From Schumannella soli (lineage in GTDB: Bacteria; Actinomycetota; Actinomycetes; Actinomycetales; Microbacteriaceae), in NCBI RefSeq assembly GCF_006517435.1, contig NZ_VHQG01000005.1:203222-267221 (forward strand): a stretch of DNA of 64,000 nt, given 5' to 3'. The position numbers and the translations under genes are program-made. This document shows positions 15,900 through 24,369 of this stretch, piece after piece. The notes below the pieces were generated by a model, which was not told where the DNA came from, made no database searches, and was given only the letters and a program-made list of their open reading frames with translations. Each line of letters opens with the position of its first letter. Positions within the stretch are counted from its first letter, which is position 1.

Positions 15900-17522
15900 T
15901 CAGCACTCGACGACGTTGACGGCGAGACCGCCCTCGCTCGTCTCCTTGTACTTGGTCGACATGTCGGCGCCCGTCTGCCGCATCGTCTCGACCACGGTGT
16001 CGAGCGAGACGTGATGCGTGCCGTCGCCGCGCAGCGCCAGCCGCGCAGCGGTGACGGCGGTGGATGCGGCGATCGCGTTGCGTTCGATGCACGGGATCTG
16101 CACGAGGCCGCCGACGGGGTCGCAGGTGAGGCCGAGGTGGTGCTCCATCGCGATCTCGGCCGCGTTCTCGACCTGCGCCGGCGTCCCCCCGAGCACCGCC
16201 GTGAGGCCGCCCGCCGCCATCGCGCTCGCCGAGCCGACCTCGGCCTGGCATCCGCCCTCCGCTCCTGAGATCGACGCGTTCGCGCGGAACAGCGATCCCA
16301 GTGCCGTCGCCGTCAGCAGGAACTCGCGGATGCCGGCGCGGGCGGCCTCGGCCCCCTCGCGCGCGCAGAGGAAGTCGAGCCAGTAGCGGGCGACCGCGGG
16401 CAGGATGCCGGCCGCCCCGTTCGTCGGCGCCGTCACGACGCGGCCGCCCGCGGCGTTCTGCTCGTTGACCGCGAGCGCGTAGATGCCGAGCCAGTCGCCG
16501 GGCAGCGCCGTCGCGGGCTCCGCCTCGAGCTGACCGCGGATCGCCGCCGCGCGGCGGCGCACCTTCAGCTCGCCGGGCAGCAGGCCGTCGTGGTGCAGGC
16601 CCGCGTCGATGCACTCGGTCATGGCCGTCCAGATCGCGTCGAGTCCGGCATCCAGCTCGACCTCGGTGCGGTCGGGGTGCGTCTCGAGCTCGGCGCGGCG
16701 GGCGAGCTCGGCGATCGTGGCGCCTTCAGAGGCGCAGAGCGCGAGCAGCTGGTCGGCGGTGCGGAAGGCGGTGGGGGTGGATGCGGACGTCGCGGCGGCC
16801 ACGGCCGCGGCGGGGACGTCGCGCGGGGCGTCCTCGCCGTCGTCGCCCTCGCGGCGGATGAATCCGCCGCCCACCGAGAAGTAGGTCTCGCGCGCGAGCT
16901 CCGCGCCGTCGGCGTCGAGCGCGACGAAGGTCAGCGCGTTCGGATGCCCGGGCAGGCGGGTGAACGGCGAGAAGACGACGTCGGCGCGGGCGAAGGCGAT
17001 CGGCCGCGTGCCGCCGAGCATCAGGTGCTCGCCGTCGGTCCAGCCGCTCCAGGCGGCGCGCACCGCATCCGGGTCGACGGTCTCGGGTTCGGCTCCGGTG
17101 AGTCCGGCGAGGATCGCGTCGGGGGTGCCGTGGCCGATGCCGGTCGCCCCGAGCGAGCCGAAAAGCTCGACCGTGATGCGGGCCGTGTCGTCGAGCGTGC
17201 CGGCGGCGCGCATCCGCTCGACCAGGTCGCGCGCCGCGCGCATCGGACCGACCGTGTGCGAGCTCGACGGGCCGATCCCGATCGAGAACAGCTCGAGGGC
17301 CGAGACGTAGGCGGTGCCGGCGGCGGCGACGCCGCGCCGGTCGGGGGTGCCGGGGTCGGTGGTGAGGGAGTGCCGTCCGCCGAGGCTGCCCGACTCGGCG
17401 GGCGGGATGAACGGAGCGGGGATGCGGCGCAGGCTCGGCGTCGGCAGGGGAGCGGCGGCGGCGGATCCGGGAGCGTCGGGCGCGGCCGAACCGCCGGGGG
17501 TGGATGCGCTGCTGCGGTGCAT
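15900..17522 (-). CDS. sdaA: L-serine ammonia-lyase (single-chain, iron-sulfur type)
   Basis: A 540-residue enzyme converting L-serine to pyruvate and ammonia with a [4Fe-4S] cluster. The regulatory/beta domain comes first ([19 protein letters not shown] at about residues 79-97), then the catalytic alpha domain with [22 protein letters not shown] and TCDPVGG...IPC, which hold the cluster cysteines. The protein ends VVEC, the C-terminal Cys tail described for this family. Compared with the usual 450-470 residues it has about 65 extra Pro/Ala/Ser-rich residues at the N-terminus; the true start may lie inside that stretch. It lies between GH92 and the divergent LacI gene but has no clear functional tie to mannan use. 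Confidence 0.93.
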   Translation of the reverse strand: MHRSSASTPGGSAAPDAPGSAAAAPLPTPSLRRIPAPFIPPAESGSLGGRHSLTTDPGTPDRRGVAAAGTAYVSALELFSIGIGPSSSHTVGPMRAARDLVERMRAAGTLDDTARITVELFGSLGATGIGHGTPDAILAGLTGAEPETVDPDAVRAAWSGWTDGEHLMLGGTRPIAFARADVVFSPFTRLPGHPNALTFVALDADGAELARETYFSVGGGFIRREGDDGEDAPRDVPAAAVAAATSASTPTAFRTADQLLALCASEGATIAELARRAELETHPDRTEVELDAGLDAIWTAMTECIDAGLHHDGLLPGELKVRRRAAAIRGQLEAEPATALPGDWLGIYALAVNEQNAAGGRVVTAPTNGAAGILPAVARYWLDFLCAREGAEAARAGIREFLLTATALGSLFRANASISGAEGGCQAEVGSASAMAAGGLTAVLGGTPAQVENAAEIAMEHHLGLTCDPVGGLVQIPCIERNAIAASTAVTAARLALRGDGTHHVSLDTVVETMRQTGADMSTKYKETSEGGLAVNVVEC

Positions 17523-17735
17523 GGGCTGGCCTCGTCGCCGGACGCCGCAGGGATGCGCGGCGCGGTGACGCCGCGGCGGCTCCGGCGGGGCGACCATGGC
17601 GGCGATGACGCTGGTGGCGTCGTCGCAGGGGAAGGCTACCCGCCCGAGGCGTGCGCGTCCCGTGGCGTCGCGGAGTCCGTCGGGCATTCGTTCGCGGAGC
17701 CGCCGCGGAGCCATTGAGGAGCCGCTGCGGAGCCG
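17523..17735 (-). other. Leader of sdaA
   Basis: TAGCCT on the minus strand (17638-17633) is a candidate -10, which would give a leader of about 100 nt. I see no recognisable riboswitch in it. Confidence 0.3.
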
Positions 17736-17794
17736 AGGATCGTGCCGTCGCGTCGCTATGACGCCGCCATGCCGACGCGAAAGCACGATCCTCG
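17736..17794. repeat. 59-nt dispersed palindrome, copy 2
   Basis: Same layout as 1918-1976: 25-nt arms (17736-17760, 17770-17794) around a 9-nt loop. Left arms differ at one of 25 positions between copies, right arms at three. Pairing extends outward by CC/GG. Confidence 0.85.
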
Positions 17795-17830
17795 GTCGTG
17801 ACCGGAGCGCGGCCCGCTCAGCGCGTTCGG

Positions 17831-17844
17831 TGACAGCGTTGTCA
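17831..17844. promoter_or_regulatory. LacI-type operator beside the LacI gene
   Basis: TGACAGCGTTGTCA, flanked by GG and CC that extend the palindrome to 18 bp. It matches the GH92 operators, supporting autoregulation and a shared regulon. Confidence 0.78.
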
Positions 17845-17884
17845 CCGCGGTGGCAGACTTGGGCCGCCCGAGTGCACGCGTGAC

Positions 17885-17909
17885 GCATCCTCGAATCAGG
17901 CGAGGATGC
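17885..17909 (+). other. Hairpin in the 5' leader of the LacI gene
   Basis: GCATCCTCG (17885-17893) pairs with CGAGGATGC (17901-17909) around a 7-nt loop, about 50 nt before the GTG start. Confidence 0.5.
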
Positions 17910-17958
17910 TCGCGACGGGCGCGACGCACCGCGTCGGGAAGATCGAGAGAAGGACACC

Positions 17959-18984
17959 GTGGGTATTCCCGCCTCGGGCGCGACGACGCTCGCCGACGTG
18001 GCCGCGCGCGCGGGCGTGAGCCTCAAGACGGCATCGCGAGCCGTCAACGGCGAGCAGCACGTGCGCGAGGAGACCCGGGCGAAGGTGCTCTCGGCCGCGA
18101 GCGATCTCGGCTTCCAGCTCAACTCCTCGGCGAGCCTGCTCGCGCGCGGCATCGCATCCAGCTTCGTCGGCGTCGTCACCGGCGACCTCGCCAACCCCTT
18201 CTACGCCATGCTCGCGCAGGGCGCGGCGAGCGAGCTGCGCGCGCACCAGCTCAGCGTCACCCTCGGCAGCTCCGACGAGTCATCCGCGCAGGAGGAGGTG
18301 CTCGTCGACGAGCTCGCCCGCCGATCGGTGCGCGCCGTCATCGCGGCGTCGGCGATGACCTCGCACGCGCCCTACGCGGCGCTGCAGCGTCGCGGCGTGC
18401 CCGTCGTCTTCGTCGACCGCGCGCCGACCGACCTCGATGCCGATTCGATCGTGCTCGACAACGCCGGCGGAGCCCGCGCCGCGGCCGAGCATCTGCTCGC
18501 CGGCGGCCACCGCCGCATCGCCTTCCTCGGCGACTTCGAGCGTCTGCCCACCTACCGCGAGCGTCTCGACGGCTTCACGGCGGCGATGGATGCGGCAACC
18601 GGCGCGGTCGACGCCGGATGGCGTGAGCTCGTGCGCGAGGGAGCCCACGACCCCGAGGTCGCGGCCCGCGTGACGGGGGAGCTGCTCGACGCCGCGAACC
18701 CGCCGACCGCGATCTTCGCGAGCAACAACCGGGCGACGCTCGGCGTGCTGCGCGAGCTCGCCCGCCGCGGCGACACGACGACCGCCCTCGTCGGCTTCGA
18801 CGACTTCGACCTCGCCGAGGTGCTCGGCGTCACGGTCGTCGCGCACGACGCCCGGGCGATGGGCGCGCAGGCCGCGCGGCTCGTGGTCGAGCGTCTCGCC
18901 GACCCCCGCCGCGACACGGAGCTCGTGCGCCTGCCGACGCGGCTCGTGACCCGCGGCTCGGGCGAGCGCGCGCCGCGCGCCTGA
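17959..18984 (+). CDS. LacI family transcriptional regulator, probable GH92 repressor
   Basis: A 341-residue regulator with an N-terminal HTH (TLADVAARAGVSLKTASRAV, residues 10-29), a hinge (residues 50-65) and a periplasmic-binding-protein-like sugar-sensing domain from about 68 (FVGVVTGDLANPF). The GTG at 17959 follows an AGAAGGA ribosome binding site. The operator TGACAGCGTTGTCA 114 nt upstream is shared with the GH92 promoter 2 kb away, so I infer that this protein represses the mannosidase until a mannose-derived inducer binds. The intervening sdaA gene has no extra copy of the operator of its own. The ligand is not known. Confidence 0.9.
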   Translation: MGIPASGATTLADVAARAGVSLKTASRAVNGEQHVREETRAKVLSAASDLGFQLNSSASLLARGIASSFVGVVTGDLANPFYAMLAQGAASELRAHQLSVTLGSSDESSAQEEVLVDELARRSVRAVIAASAMTSHAPYAALQRRGVPVVFVDRAPTDLDADSIVLDNAGGARAAAEHLLAGGHRRIAFLGDFERLPTYRERLDGFTAAMDAATGAVDAGWRELVREGAHDPEVAARVTGELLDAANPPTAIFASNNRATLGVLRELARRGDTTTALVGFDDFDLAEVLGVTVVAHDARAMGAQAARLVVERLADPRRDTELVRLPTRLVTRGSGERAPRA

Positions 18985-19092
18985 GCGCGCCCGTCCTGCG
19001 CACCTGACGCGCGACCGTCCGCGCACCTGGCGCCCCGAATCCGCCGACTGAGCGCACCCGTCGCGCTGTCGAGCGCACCCATCCGGACACGC

Positions 19093-19148
19093 GAGTTGCC
19101 CGCTTCCGCGGCATGTCGCGGGGGACACACCGCGGAAGTGGGCAAGTC
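19093..19148. repeat. 56-nt palindromic element A1 (type X)
   Basis: Arms of 19 nt (19093-19111 and 19130-19148), outer part GAGTTGCCCGCTTC, inner part CGCGG, around an 18-nt core beginning CATGTCGCG. Two arm mismatches. Confidence 0.92.
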
Positions 19149-19186
19149 AGGCATCCACTCGAGCGCGGGTGCCGGTGCTGCGCGCT

Positions 19187-19242
19187 GAGTTGCCCACTTC
19201 GGTCGGGTTCGGGGCGCGTGACCCGGCAGAAGTGGGCAACTC
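19187..19242. repeat. 56-nt palindromic element A2 (type Y)
   Basis: Perfect 14-nt arms GAGTTGCCCACTTC (19187-19200) and GAAGTGGGCAACTC (19229-19242) around a 28-nt core that lacks the CCGCGG inner arm of type X and itself contains CGGGT/ACCCG. Confidence 0.92.
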
Positions 19243-19258
19243 GTTGACCCGCACACGC

Positions 19259-19314
19259 GAGTTGCCCGCCTCCGCGGCATGTCGTCGGGGACACACCGCG
19301 GAAGCGGGCAACTC
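19259..19314. repeat. 56-nt palindromic element A3 (type X)
   Basis: Arms 19259-19277 and 19296-19314; its 18-nt core matches that of A1 at 16 of 18 positions. With A1 and A2 it fills most of the gap between convergent lacI and metQ. Confidence 0.92.
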
Positions 19315-19351
19315 AGGAGACCTTCCCGGGCGGAAGAGCCGCGAGGAGGAT

Positions 19352-19405
19352 GGCCGGCGGGAGAGCGGCCGCGGCGAAGCGCAGCCGGCCGCCCTCCCGC
19401 CGGCC
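19352..19405 (-). terminator. Terminator of the metNIQ operon
   Basis: GGCCGGCGGGAG (19352-19363) pairs with CTCCCGCCGGCC (19394-19405), with GCGGCC/GGCCGC nested inside. It begins 6 nt beyond the metQ stop codon on the minus strand. No T tract. Confidence 0.7.
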
Positions 19406-19411
19406 GAGGGC

Positions 19412-20365
19412 CTACTTCGCGTCGAGCGGCAGCAGGATGTTCTTCACGTCCTTGTTCGTGGCCAGGAACTCCTGCACGGCCGGGTCCTTGAAGGCCTTGA
19501 TGAGCTGCTGGATGTTCTTGCTCTTGAGGTACTTCGTTCCGACCGTCAGCTGGCCGGCGAACTCGTCGGGCGCCGCGGGCGCGAAGATCTGCTTCTCGAT
19601 CGGGATGCCGGCGGCGAGGTAGTACTCCGTGTAGCCGACGGCCGCGTCGAGGTCGGGCAGCGAACGGGACTGGGCGGCGAAGTCGAGCAGCGTGAACTTC
19701 AGGTGCTTCGGGTTCGTCGCGATGTCGTTCTGCGTGGCCTTCGCCTTGTCGACGCCGTCCTTGAGGGTGATGAGCCCGGCGCGCTCGAGGATCCACAGAC
19801 CCTGGGCCTCATTGGCCGGGTCGGAGTAGAGCGAGATGTTCGCGCCGTCGGGGATCTGGTCGACCGAGCTGTACTTGTCGCTCCAGAGCCCGAAGCCCCA
19901 GCGGAACACGGGCGTCGCCGCGGTCTCTTCGAAGTCGGGGTTCGCCTCGAGCACCTGGCTGAGCCAGAGCTTGTGCTGGTAGACGGTCGCGGCGACCTCG
20001 CCCTCGCTGACGGCGCGGTTGAGGGTGGTGCTGTCGCTGAGTCCCTTGAACTCGACCTTGATGCCGTACTTCGGCGCGACCTTCTCGCCGACGAACTTCA
20101 CCAGCGCCTCCTCGGTCGCGTTGCCCTCGGCCGTGACGACCGTGAGGGTGGCGCCCTCGGTGTCGTTGGCGGAGGCCGGGGCGGCGAAGCGCGGCACGAC
20201 GATCGCGGCGGCGATGCCGAGCACGACGACGACGGCGCCGGCGACCCAGGGCCAGCGGCGGCGCTTCTTCACGGTGAAGCCGTGATCGGAGGCGGCGGCC
20301 GTGGATGCGGCGGTCGTGGCGGCTGCGGAGTCGGCCGCCGGGGCGGTGTTCTCGGAGTCGGACAT
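19412..20365 (-). CDS. metQ: MetQ/NlpA-type methionine ABC transporter substrate-binding protein
   Basis: A 317-residue solute-binding protein delivering methionine to the MetNI importer. The body (TLTVVTAEGNATEEAL onward, DFAAQSRSLPDLDAAVGYTEYYLAAG) is typical NlpA. Unusually it lacks a lipobox: instead a 32-residue Ala/Ser-rich cytosolic tail is followed by KKRRR (33-37) and one hydrophobic helix (about 40-58), then PRFAAPASAND. It should therefore be a signal-anchor or signal-peptidase-I protein rather than a lipoprotein. It is the last gene of metN-metI-metQ, 100 bp after metI. Confidence 0.88.
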   Translation of the reverse strand: MSDSENTAPAADSAAATTAASTAAASDHGFTVKKRRRWPWVAGAVVVVLGIAAAIVVPRFAAPASANDTEGATLTVVTAEGNATEEALVKFVGEKVAPKYGIKVEFKGLSDSTTLNRAVSEGEVAATVYQHKLWLSQVLEANPDFEETAATPVFRWGFGLWSDKYSSVDQIPDGANISLYSDPANEAQGLWILERAGLITLKDGVDKAKATQNDIATNPKHLKFTLLDFAAQSRSLPDLDAAVGYTEYYLAAGIPIEKQIFAPAAPDEFAGQLTVGTKYLKSKNIQQLIKAFKDPAVQEFLATNKDVKNILLPLDAK

Positions 20366-20465
20366 GAGTGATCTCTCCAGGGTGCTGTGCAGTGCGGGCA
20401 GGGCAGGGCGGAAGGTGCGGTGTGGTGCGGAGGGGGAGCGATCCGGACGCGCGGCCGAGTCGGCG

Positions 20466-21197
20466 CTAGGCGGCGACCGGAACGCGCGCGGCGCGAGCGC
20501 TGCGGCGCCGATCCCGCGAGGCGGGCGTGAGCGCGCGGGCGACGCGGTCGCCGAGCAGCTGGGTGGCGGCGACGGTCGCGATGAGGATGACGATGGTCGC
20601 GATCATCACGGCGTGGTCGAAGCGCTGGTAGCCGTAGGTGACGGCGACGTAGCCGATGCCGCCGGCGCCGATCGTGCCGGCGATGGCCGAGTACTCGATC
20701 ATCGCGATCGTGTTGATCGTGAGTCCGCCGATGATCGACGGCACCGCTTCGGCGAGCTGCGCGGTGACGATCGCCTGGAACGTCGAGGCGCCGGAGGCGA
20801 TCGCGACCTTGGCGTAGTCGCGGGGCACGCTGCGCAGCGAGTTCTCGACGATGCGGGTGAAGAAGGCGATGCCGGCGATCGACATCGGCACGACGGCGGC
20901 CGGGATGCCGATGTTGGTGCCGGTCAGCAGCCGCGTGAACGGGATGATCGACGCCATCAGCACGAGGAACGGCAGCGAGCGTCCGACGCTGATGACCCAG
21001 CTGAGCACCTGGTGCCCGACGCGGTGCGGGAACAGTCCGTCGGGCCCGAGGTTGTGCACGATCGCGCCGAGCGGGATGCCGACGACGACCACGATCGCCA
21101 TCGTGACGCCGACCATGATGAGCGTGTCGCCGAGTGCCGGGAACACGAGCGCGGGGATGTCGGGCAGCGGCACGAGGTTGCTGCTGTGCAGGCTCAC
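20466..21197 (-). CDS. metI: MetI methionine ABC transporter permease
   Basis: A 243-residue inner-membrane permease with about five hydrophobic helices and the MetI-type coupling loop region (FFTRIVENSLRSVPRDYAKV, then ASTFQAIVTAQLAEAVPSI). It forms the transport channel with MetN. The GTG at 21197 overlaps the metN stop by four bases (GTGA), showing translational coupling. Confidence 0.92.
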   Translation of the reverse strand: MSLHSSNLVPLPDIPALVFPALGDTLIMVGVTMAIVVVVGIPLGAIVHNLGPDGLFPHRVGHQVLSWVISVGRSLPFLVLMASIIPFTRLLTGTNIGIPAAVVPMSIAGIAFFTRIVENSLRSVPRDYAKVAIASGASTFQAIVTAQLAEAVPSIIGGLTINTIAMIEYSAIAGTIGAGGIGYVAVTYGYQRFDHAVMIATIVILIATVAATQLLGDRVARALTPASRDRRRSARAARVPVAA

Positions 21198-22282
21198 GGG
21201 CGGGCTCCGATCAGCTCGGGGAGGTCGTCGGAATCGCGGATGTCCGAGGCGGCAGCGGCGGCGTCGTCGGCGGCGGCGGAAGCGGCGGCAGCCGAAGCCG
21301 GGATCGCCGCCCCGCGCACCGCGAGACCGAGCTCGCGCAGCGCGGCGTCGACGCCCGCCTCATCCACGGTCTGGGGGATGCCGAGGGTCGCCCGCCCGAT
21401 GGCGGCGCCGTCGATCTGCTCCACGCTCGCGCCGAGCAGGGCGACGGGCGCGTCGAGGCGGGTGGCCAGCCGCAGGACCCAGTCGCCGGGCACGTCGCCG
21501 GCGTAGGCGACCGACCAGACGCGGTCGCCCGCGGTGGCGGGGAGGGCGAGCCGCTCGGGGCGCAGCTGGGCGCCGAGGGCGGAGTCGGGGTCGCGCAGCA
21601 GCGCGGTCAGCTCGCCCTGCTCGACGATGCGGCCGTGGTCGAGGCGCGCGACCGAGTCGGCGACCTGCAGCACGGTGTCCATCTCGTGGGTGATGAACAG
21701 GATCGAGAGGCCGAGGTCGTCGCGCAGCTCGCGCAGCAGGCGCACGATCGACGCGGTCGAGTCGGGGTCGAGACCGGAGGTGGCCTCGTCGCTGAGCAGC
21801 ACGCTGGGGCGCAGGGCGAGGGCGCGGGCGATGCCGACGCGCTGCCGCTGACCGCCGGAGAGCTGGTGCGGGTAGTGCTTGGCCTTGTCGGCGAGCCCGA
21901 CGCGGTCGAGCAGCTCGGCGACGCGGGCGCGGGTCTCGGCTTTCGTCACGCCGAGGTACTGCAGCGGCAGGGCGACGTTGTCGGCGGCGGTGCGGCGCGA
22001 GAAGAGGCCGTCCTGCTGGAAGATCGTGCCGATGCGCCGGCGCGCGACGCGCAGGTCCTGGGCGCCGAGGGCGGTGAGGTCGTCGCCGTTGACGACGACG
22101 CGACCCGAGGTGGGCTTCTCGAGCAGCGTCACGCACTGCGCGAGCGTCGACTTGCCGGCGCCGGAGGGGCCGACGACGGCGAAGACGCGACCGGTGTCGA
22201 CGGCGAGGTCGAGCCGGTCGAGCACGGTGACGGCGTCGGGTGCGGTGCCGTACACCTTGCTGAGCTGGTCGAGGCGGATCAT
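21194..22282 (-). CDS. metN: MetN methionine ABC transporter ATP-binding protein
   Basis: A 362-residue ATPase. Walker A GPSGAGKST (38-46), Q-loop FQQDGLF, signature LSGGQRQRVGIARAL, Walker B VLLSDEATSGLD and switch THEMD are all present, so it should be active. Residues from about 265 resemble the regulatory NIL domain that binds methionine and inhibits transport, followed by an Ala/Asp-rich tail. TATCGT on the minus strand ends 6 nt before the ATG, indicating a leaderless transcript; paired palindromes further upstream are candidate operators. No SAM riboswitch can fit in such a short leader. Confidence 0.93.
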   Translation of the reverse strand: MIRLDQLSKVYGTAPDAVTVLDRLDLAVDTGRVFAVVGPSGAGKSTLAQCVTLLEKPTSGRVVVNGDDLTALGAQDLRVARRRIGTIFQQDGLFSRRTAADNVALPLQYLGVTKAETRARVAELLDRVGLADKAKHYPHQLSGGQRQRVGIARALALRPSVLLSDEATSGLDPDSTASIVRLLRELRDDLGLSILFITHEMDTVLQVADSVARLDHGRIVEQGELTALLRDPDSALGAQLRPERLALPATAGDRVWSVAYAGDVPGDWVLRLATRLDAPVALLGASVEQIDGAAIGRATLGIPQTVDEAGVDAALRELGLAVRGAAIPASAAAASAAADDAAAAASDIRDSDDLPELIGARP

Positions 22283-22324
22283 GCGGCGACGATAGGCGGA
22301 TGCGGGGCCGACGCCGATGACAGG

Positions 22325-22388
22325 TGTCGGCATGCGACGACACGTGACGTCGGGTGTCGTCATATGACGATCTGCGCGACAGCTGTCG
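22325..22388. promoter_or_regulatory. Palindromic operator array between metN and the NmrA-like gene
   Basis: TGTCGGCATGCGACGACA (22325-22342) and TGTCGTCATATGACGATC (22355-22372) are related palindromes exactly 30 bp apart, and CGACAGCTGTCG (22377-22388) is a perfect 12-bp palindrome. Equal phasing suggests cooperative binding. The regulator is unknown. Confidence 0.55.
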
Positions 22389-22429
22389 ATGATCGGGCGC
22401 TCGTCGCCGCGCCGCGACAGGATGGGCGC

Positions 22430-23326
22430 ATGACCGCGCGCCTGCTCATCACCGATGCGTCCGGAGCGACCGGAGCCGCCGTGCTCGCCTCCCTCGCGGC
22501 CGGCGCGGCCGCCGTGTCCGACGCCGGTCCGGCCGGAGAGCCCGCCCCGCCTTCGCACCGCATCCGCGCGCTGACGACAGCACCGCGGGCCGCGCTGCCC
22601 GACGGCGTCGAGCGGGTGCTGGCCTCACTCGACGACGTCGAGGCGCTGAGGCGCGCGCTCGACGGGGTGCACGCGGTCTACCTGGCCGCGCCCCCGACCG
22701 AGCGGTCGGCCGAGCAGCGCATCCGGTTCATCGAGCTCGCGGCCGAGGCCGGCGTCGAGCATGTCGTGCTGCTGTCGCAGCTGGATGCGTCCGACGACTC
22801 CCCGGCACGCAACCGCCGCGCCCATGCGGCCGTCGAGTCGGCGCTGGCCGCGTCGGGTCTCGGGGCGACCGTGCTGCGCGCGAACCTGCTCGCGCAGGCG
22901 CTGCTCGCGCTCGCCCCGGTCGTGCGCGGTCAGGGGCTGCTCGCGGCCCCGGTCGCCGGAGCCCGGGTGAGTCTGCTCGACGTGCGCGACCTCGCGGCGG
23001 TCGCCGCGACGGCGCTGCTCGCCGCACGTCCGCTCGGCGCGATCGACCTGACCGGCCCCGAGGCGCTGGGCTTCCCGGTCGTCGCCGAGCAGCTCGGCGC
23101 CGCGCTCGGCCGGCCGATCCGGTTCCTCGACGCGCCGCCGCAGATCTTCGCGGCGGCGCTGCGGGTCGCGCTGCCCGCCTGGCAGGTCGAGGCGACGCTC
23201 GAAGACTTCGCCCATGATGCCGGGGGCGCGGCCGAGCGGGTGTCGGATGCGGTGCCCCGCATCCTCGGGCACCCGGCCCTGCCGTTCGCGGCGTTCGCGC
23301 GCGACTACGCGCCGCTGTTCCGCTGA
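22430..23326 (+). CDS. NmrA/SDR-like NAD(P)-binding protein
   Basis: A 298-residue atypical short-chain dehydrogenase of the NmrA/NAD(P)H-binding type. The N-terminal LLITDASGATGAAVLASL is the nucleotide-binding glycine region; no Tyr-x3-Lys catalytic pair is evident, as in NmrA-type sensors and some quinone oxidoreductases. VVLLSQLDAS and the later VSLLDVRDLAAVAATALL follow the family pattern. Its target is unknown. CAGGAT plus a few bases before the ATG resembles the start of the GNAT gene. Its 3' end overlaps that of the convergent LacI gene by 22 bp. Confidence 0.83.
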   Translation: MTARLLITDASGATGAAVLASLAAGAAAVSDAGPAGEPAPPSHRIRALTTAPRAALPDGVERVLASLDDVEALRRALDGVHAVYLAAPPTERSAEQRIRFIELAAEAGVEHVVLLSQLDASDDSPARNRRAHAAVESALAASGLGATVLRANLLAQALLALAPVVRGQGLLAAPVAGARVSLLDVRDLAAVAATALLAARPLGAIDLTGPEALGFPVVAEQLGAALGRPIRFLDAPPQIFAAALRVALPAWQVEATLEDFAHDAGGAAERVSDAVPRILGHPALPFAAFARDYAPLFR

Positions 23327-24339
23327 TCCTCGGCGACGACTCCGGTCGAGGCTCGCGCCACGAGCTCGGGCGTGAACTCGATGCGCTGACGCTCGACGCT
23401 CGGATCCTCGCTCTCGGCGAGCAGCAGCCTGACGGCCGTCTCGCCGATGAGGCGGCTGGGCTGACGTACCGACGAGATCGGCACGACGGCCGCGGTCATG
23501 AAGTCGATGTCGTCGAAGCCGATGAGCGCCACGTCGTCGGGCACGCGCACGCGTCCCTGCATGACGAGCGCCTGCAGCAGGCCCATCGCGAGCAGATCGT
23601 TCGCCGCGAACACCGCGTCGGGCCGGCGTGCGGCGGGGCGGGCGGCGATCTGCTCGCCGATGCGGCGACCTTCGAGCACGGTGAGTCCGTGGGTTGTGAG
23701 CACCTCGAGGGCCGCGTCGGGGCTCGCGTCGATCGCGCGCTGGGCGCCCTCGAGCCGGTCGGTGACCTGCCGGATCGCGAACGGTCCGCCGACGTAGGCG
23801 ATGCGGCGACGCCCCTGGGCGATGAGGTGCTCGACGGCGACGCGGCCGCCTTCGACGTCGTCGACCGACACCGAGCTGGTGGTCTCGTCGGCGCTGACGC
23901 GGTCGACGAGCACGGCCGGGGTGCCGCGTTCACGCAGGCGGTGCAGGCGCTCGCCGACGTCGCCGACGGGGGAGATGAGCACGCCGAAGACGCGCTGCTC
24001 CTCGAAGAGGTCGAGGTAGGTCGACTCGCGTTCGGGGTTCTCGTCGCTGTTGCCGAGCAGCACGCTCAGCCCGGCGGCGGCGGCCGCGTCTTCGGCGCCG
24101 AGTGCGACGTCGGTGAAGAAGGGGTTGCGCACGTCGAGCACGACGAGGCCGAGCGTGGTGCTGCGGCCGGCGCGCAGCTGGCGCGCGGCGTCGTTGCGCA
24201 CGAAGCCGAGGTCGCGGATGGCGTCGGTCACCTTGCGGCGGGCCGCCTCGCTGACGCGCTCGGGGTGGTTGAGCACGTTCGAGACCGTGCCGACCGAGAC
24301 GCCCGCGCGCTGGGCGACCTCTTTCACGCTCACGGTCAT
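23305..24339 (-). CDS. LacI family regulator of the L-rhamnose regulon
   Basis: A 344-residue regulator with HTH VKEVAQRAGVSVGTVSNVLN (residues 4-23) and a sugar-binding effector domain from about 62 (TLGLVVLDVRNPFF). It is divergent from the rhamnose import/catabolism operon, and TGAATCGTTTCA, a LacI-type palindrome, lies next to that operon's promoter, so I infer repression relieved by rhamnose or rhamnulose. On the minus strand TAGTCT ends 6 nt before the ATG at 24339, favouring this start and a leaderless mRNA over the GTG at 24345. Confidence 0.9.
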   Translation of the reverse strand: MTVSVKEVAQRAGVSVGTVSNVLNHPERVSEAARRKVTDAIRDLGFVRNDAARQLRAGRSTTLGLVVLDVRNPFFTDVALGAEDAAAAAGLSVLLGNSDENPERESTYLDLFEEQRVFGVLISPVGDVGERLHRLRERGTPAVLVDRVSADETTSSVSVDDVEGGRVAVEHLIAQGRRRIAYVGGPFAIRQVTDRLEGAQRAIDASPDAALEVLTTHGLTVLEGRRIGEQIAARPAARRPDAVFAANDLLAMGLLQALVMQGRVRVPDDVALIGFDDIDFMTAAVVPISSVRQPSRLIGETAVRLLLAESEDPSVERQRIEFTPELVARASTGVVAEDQRNSGA

Positions 24340-24369
24340 GCGCACAGACTAGAGCCTGACGGGCCGGAA

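Noticed and set aside
17523-18194. N-terminal extension of serine ammonia-lyase up to 18194
   Set aside because: It would run through the 59-nt repeat, the LacI operator and the divergent LacI gene; serine lyase homology starts well after 17522.
19093-19314. CRISPR array
   Set aside because: Units are palindromes with unequal spacing (94 and 72 nt between starts), only three per cluster, and no cas genes are present.
22283-22430. SAM riboswitch before metN
   Set aside because: The probable transcription start coincides with the metN ATG, leaving no room for an aptamer.
23305-24345. GTG at 24345 as the LacI (rhamnose) start
   Set aside because: The ATG at 24339 is 6 nt after the TAGTCT box, matching the spacing of other leaderless starts here; the difference is only two residues.
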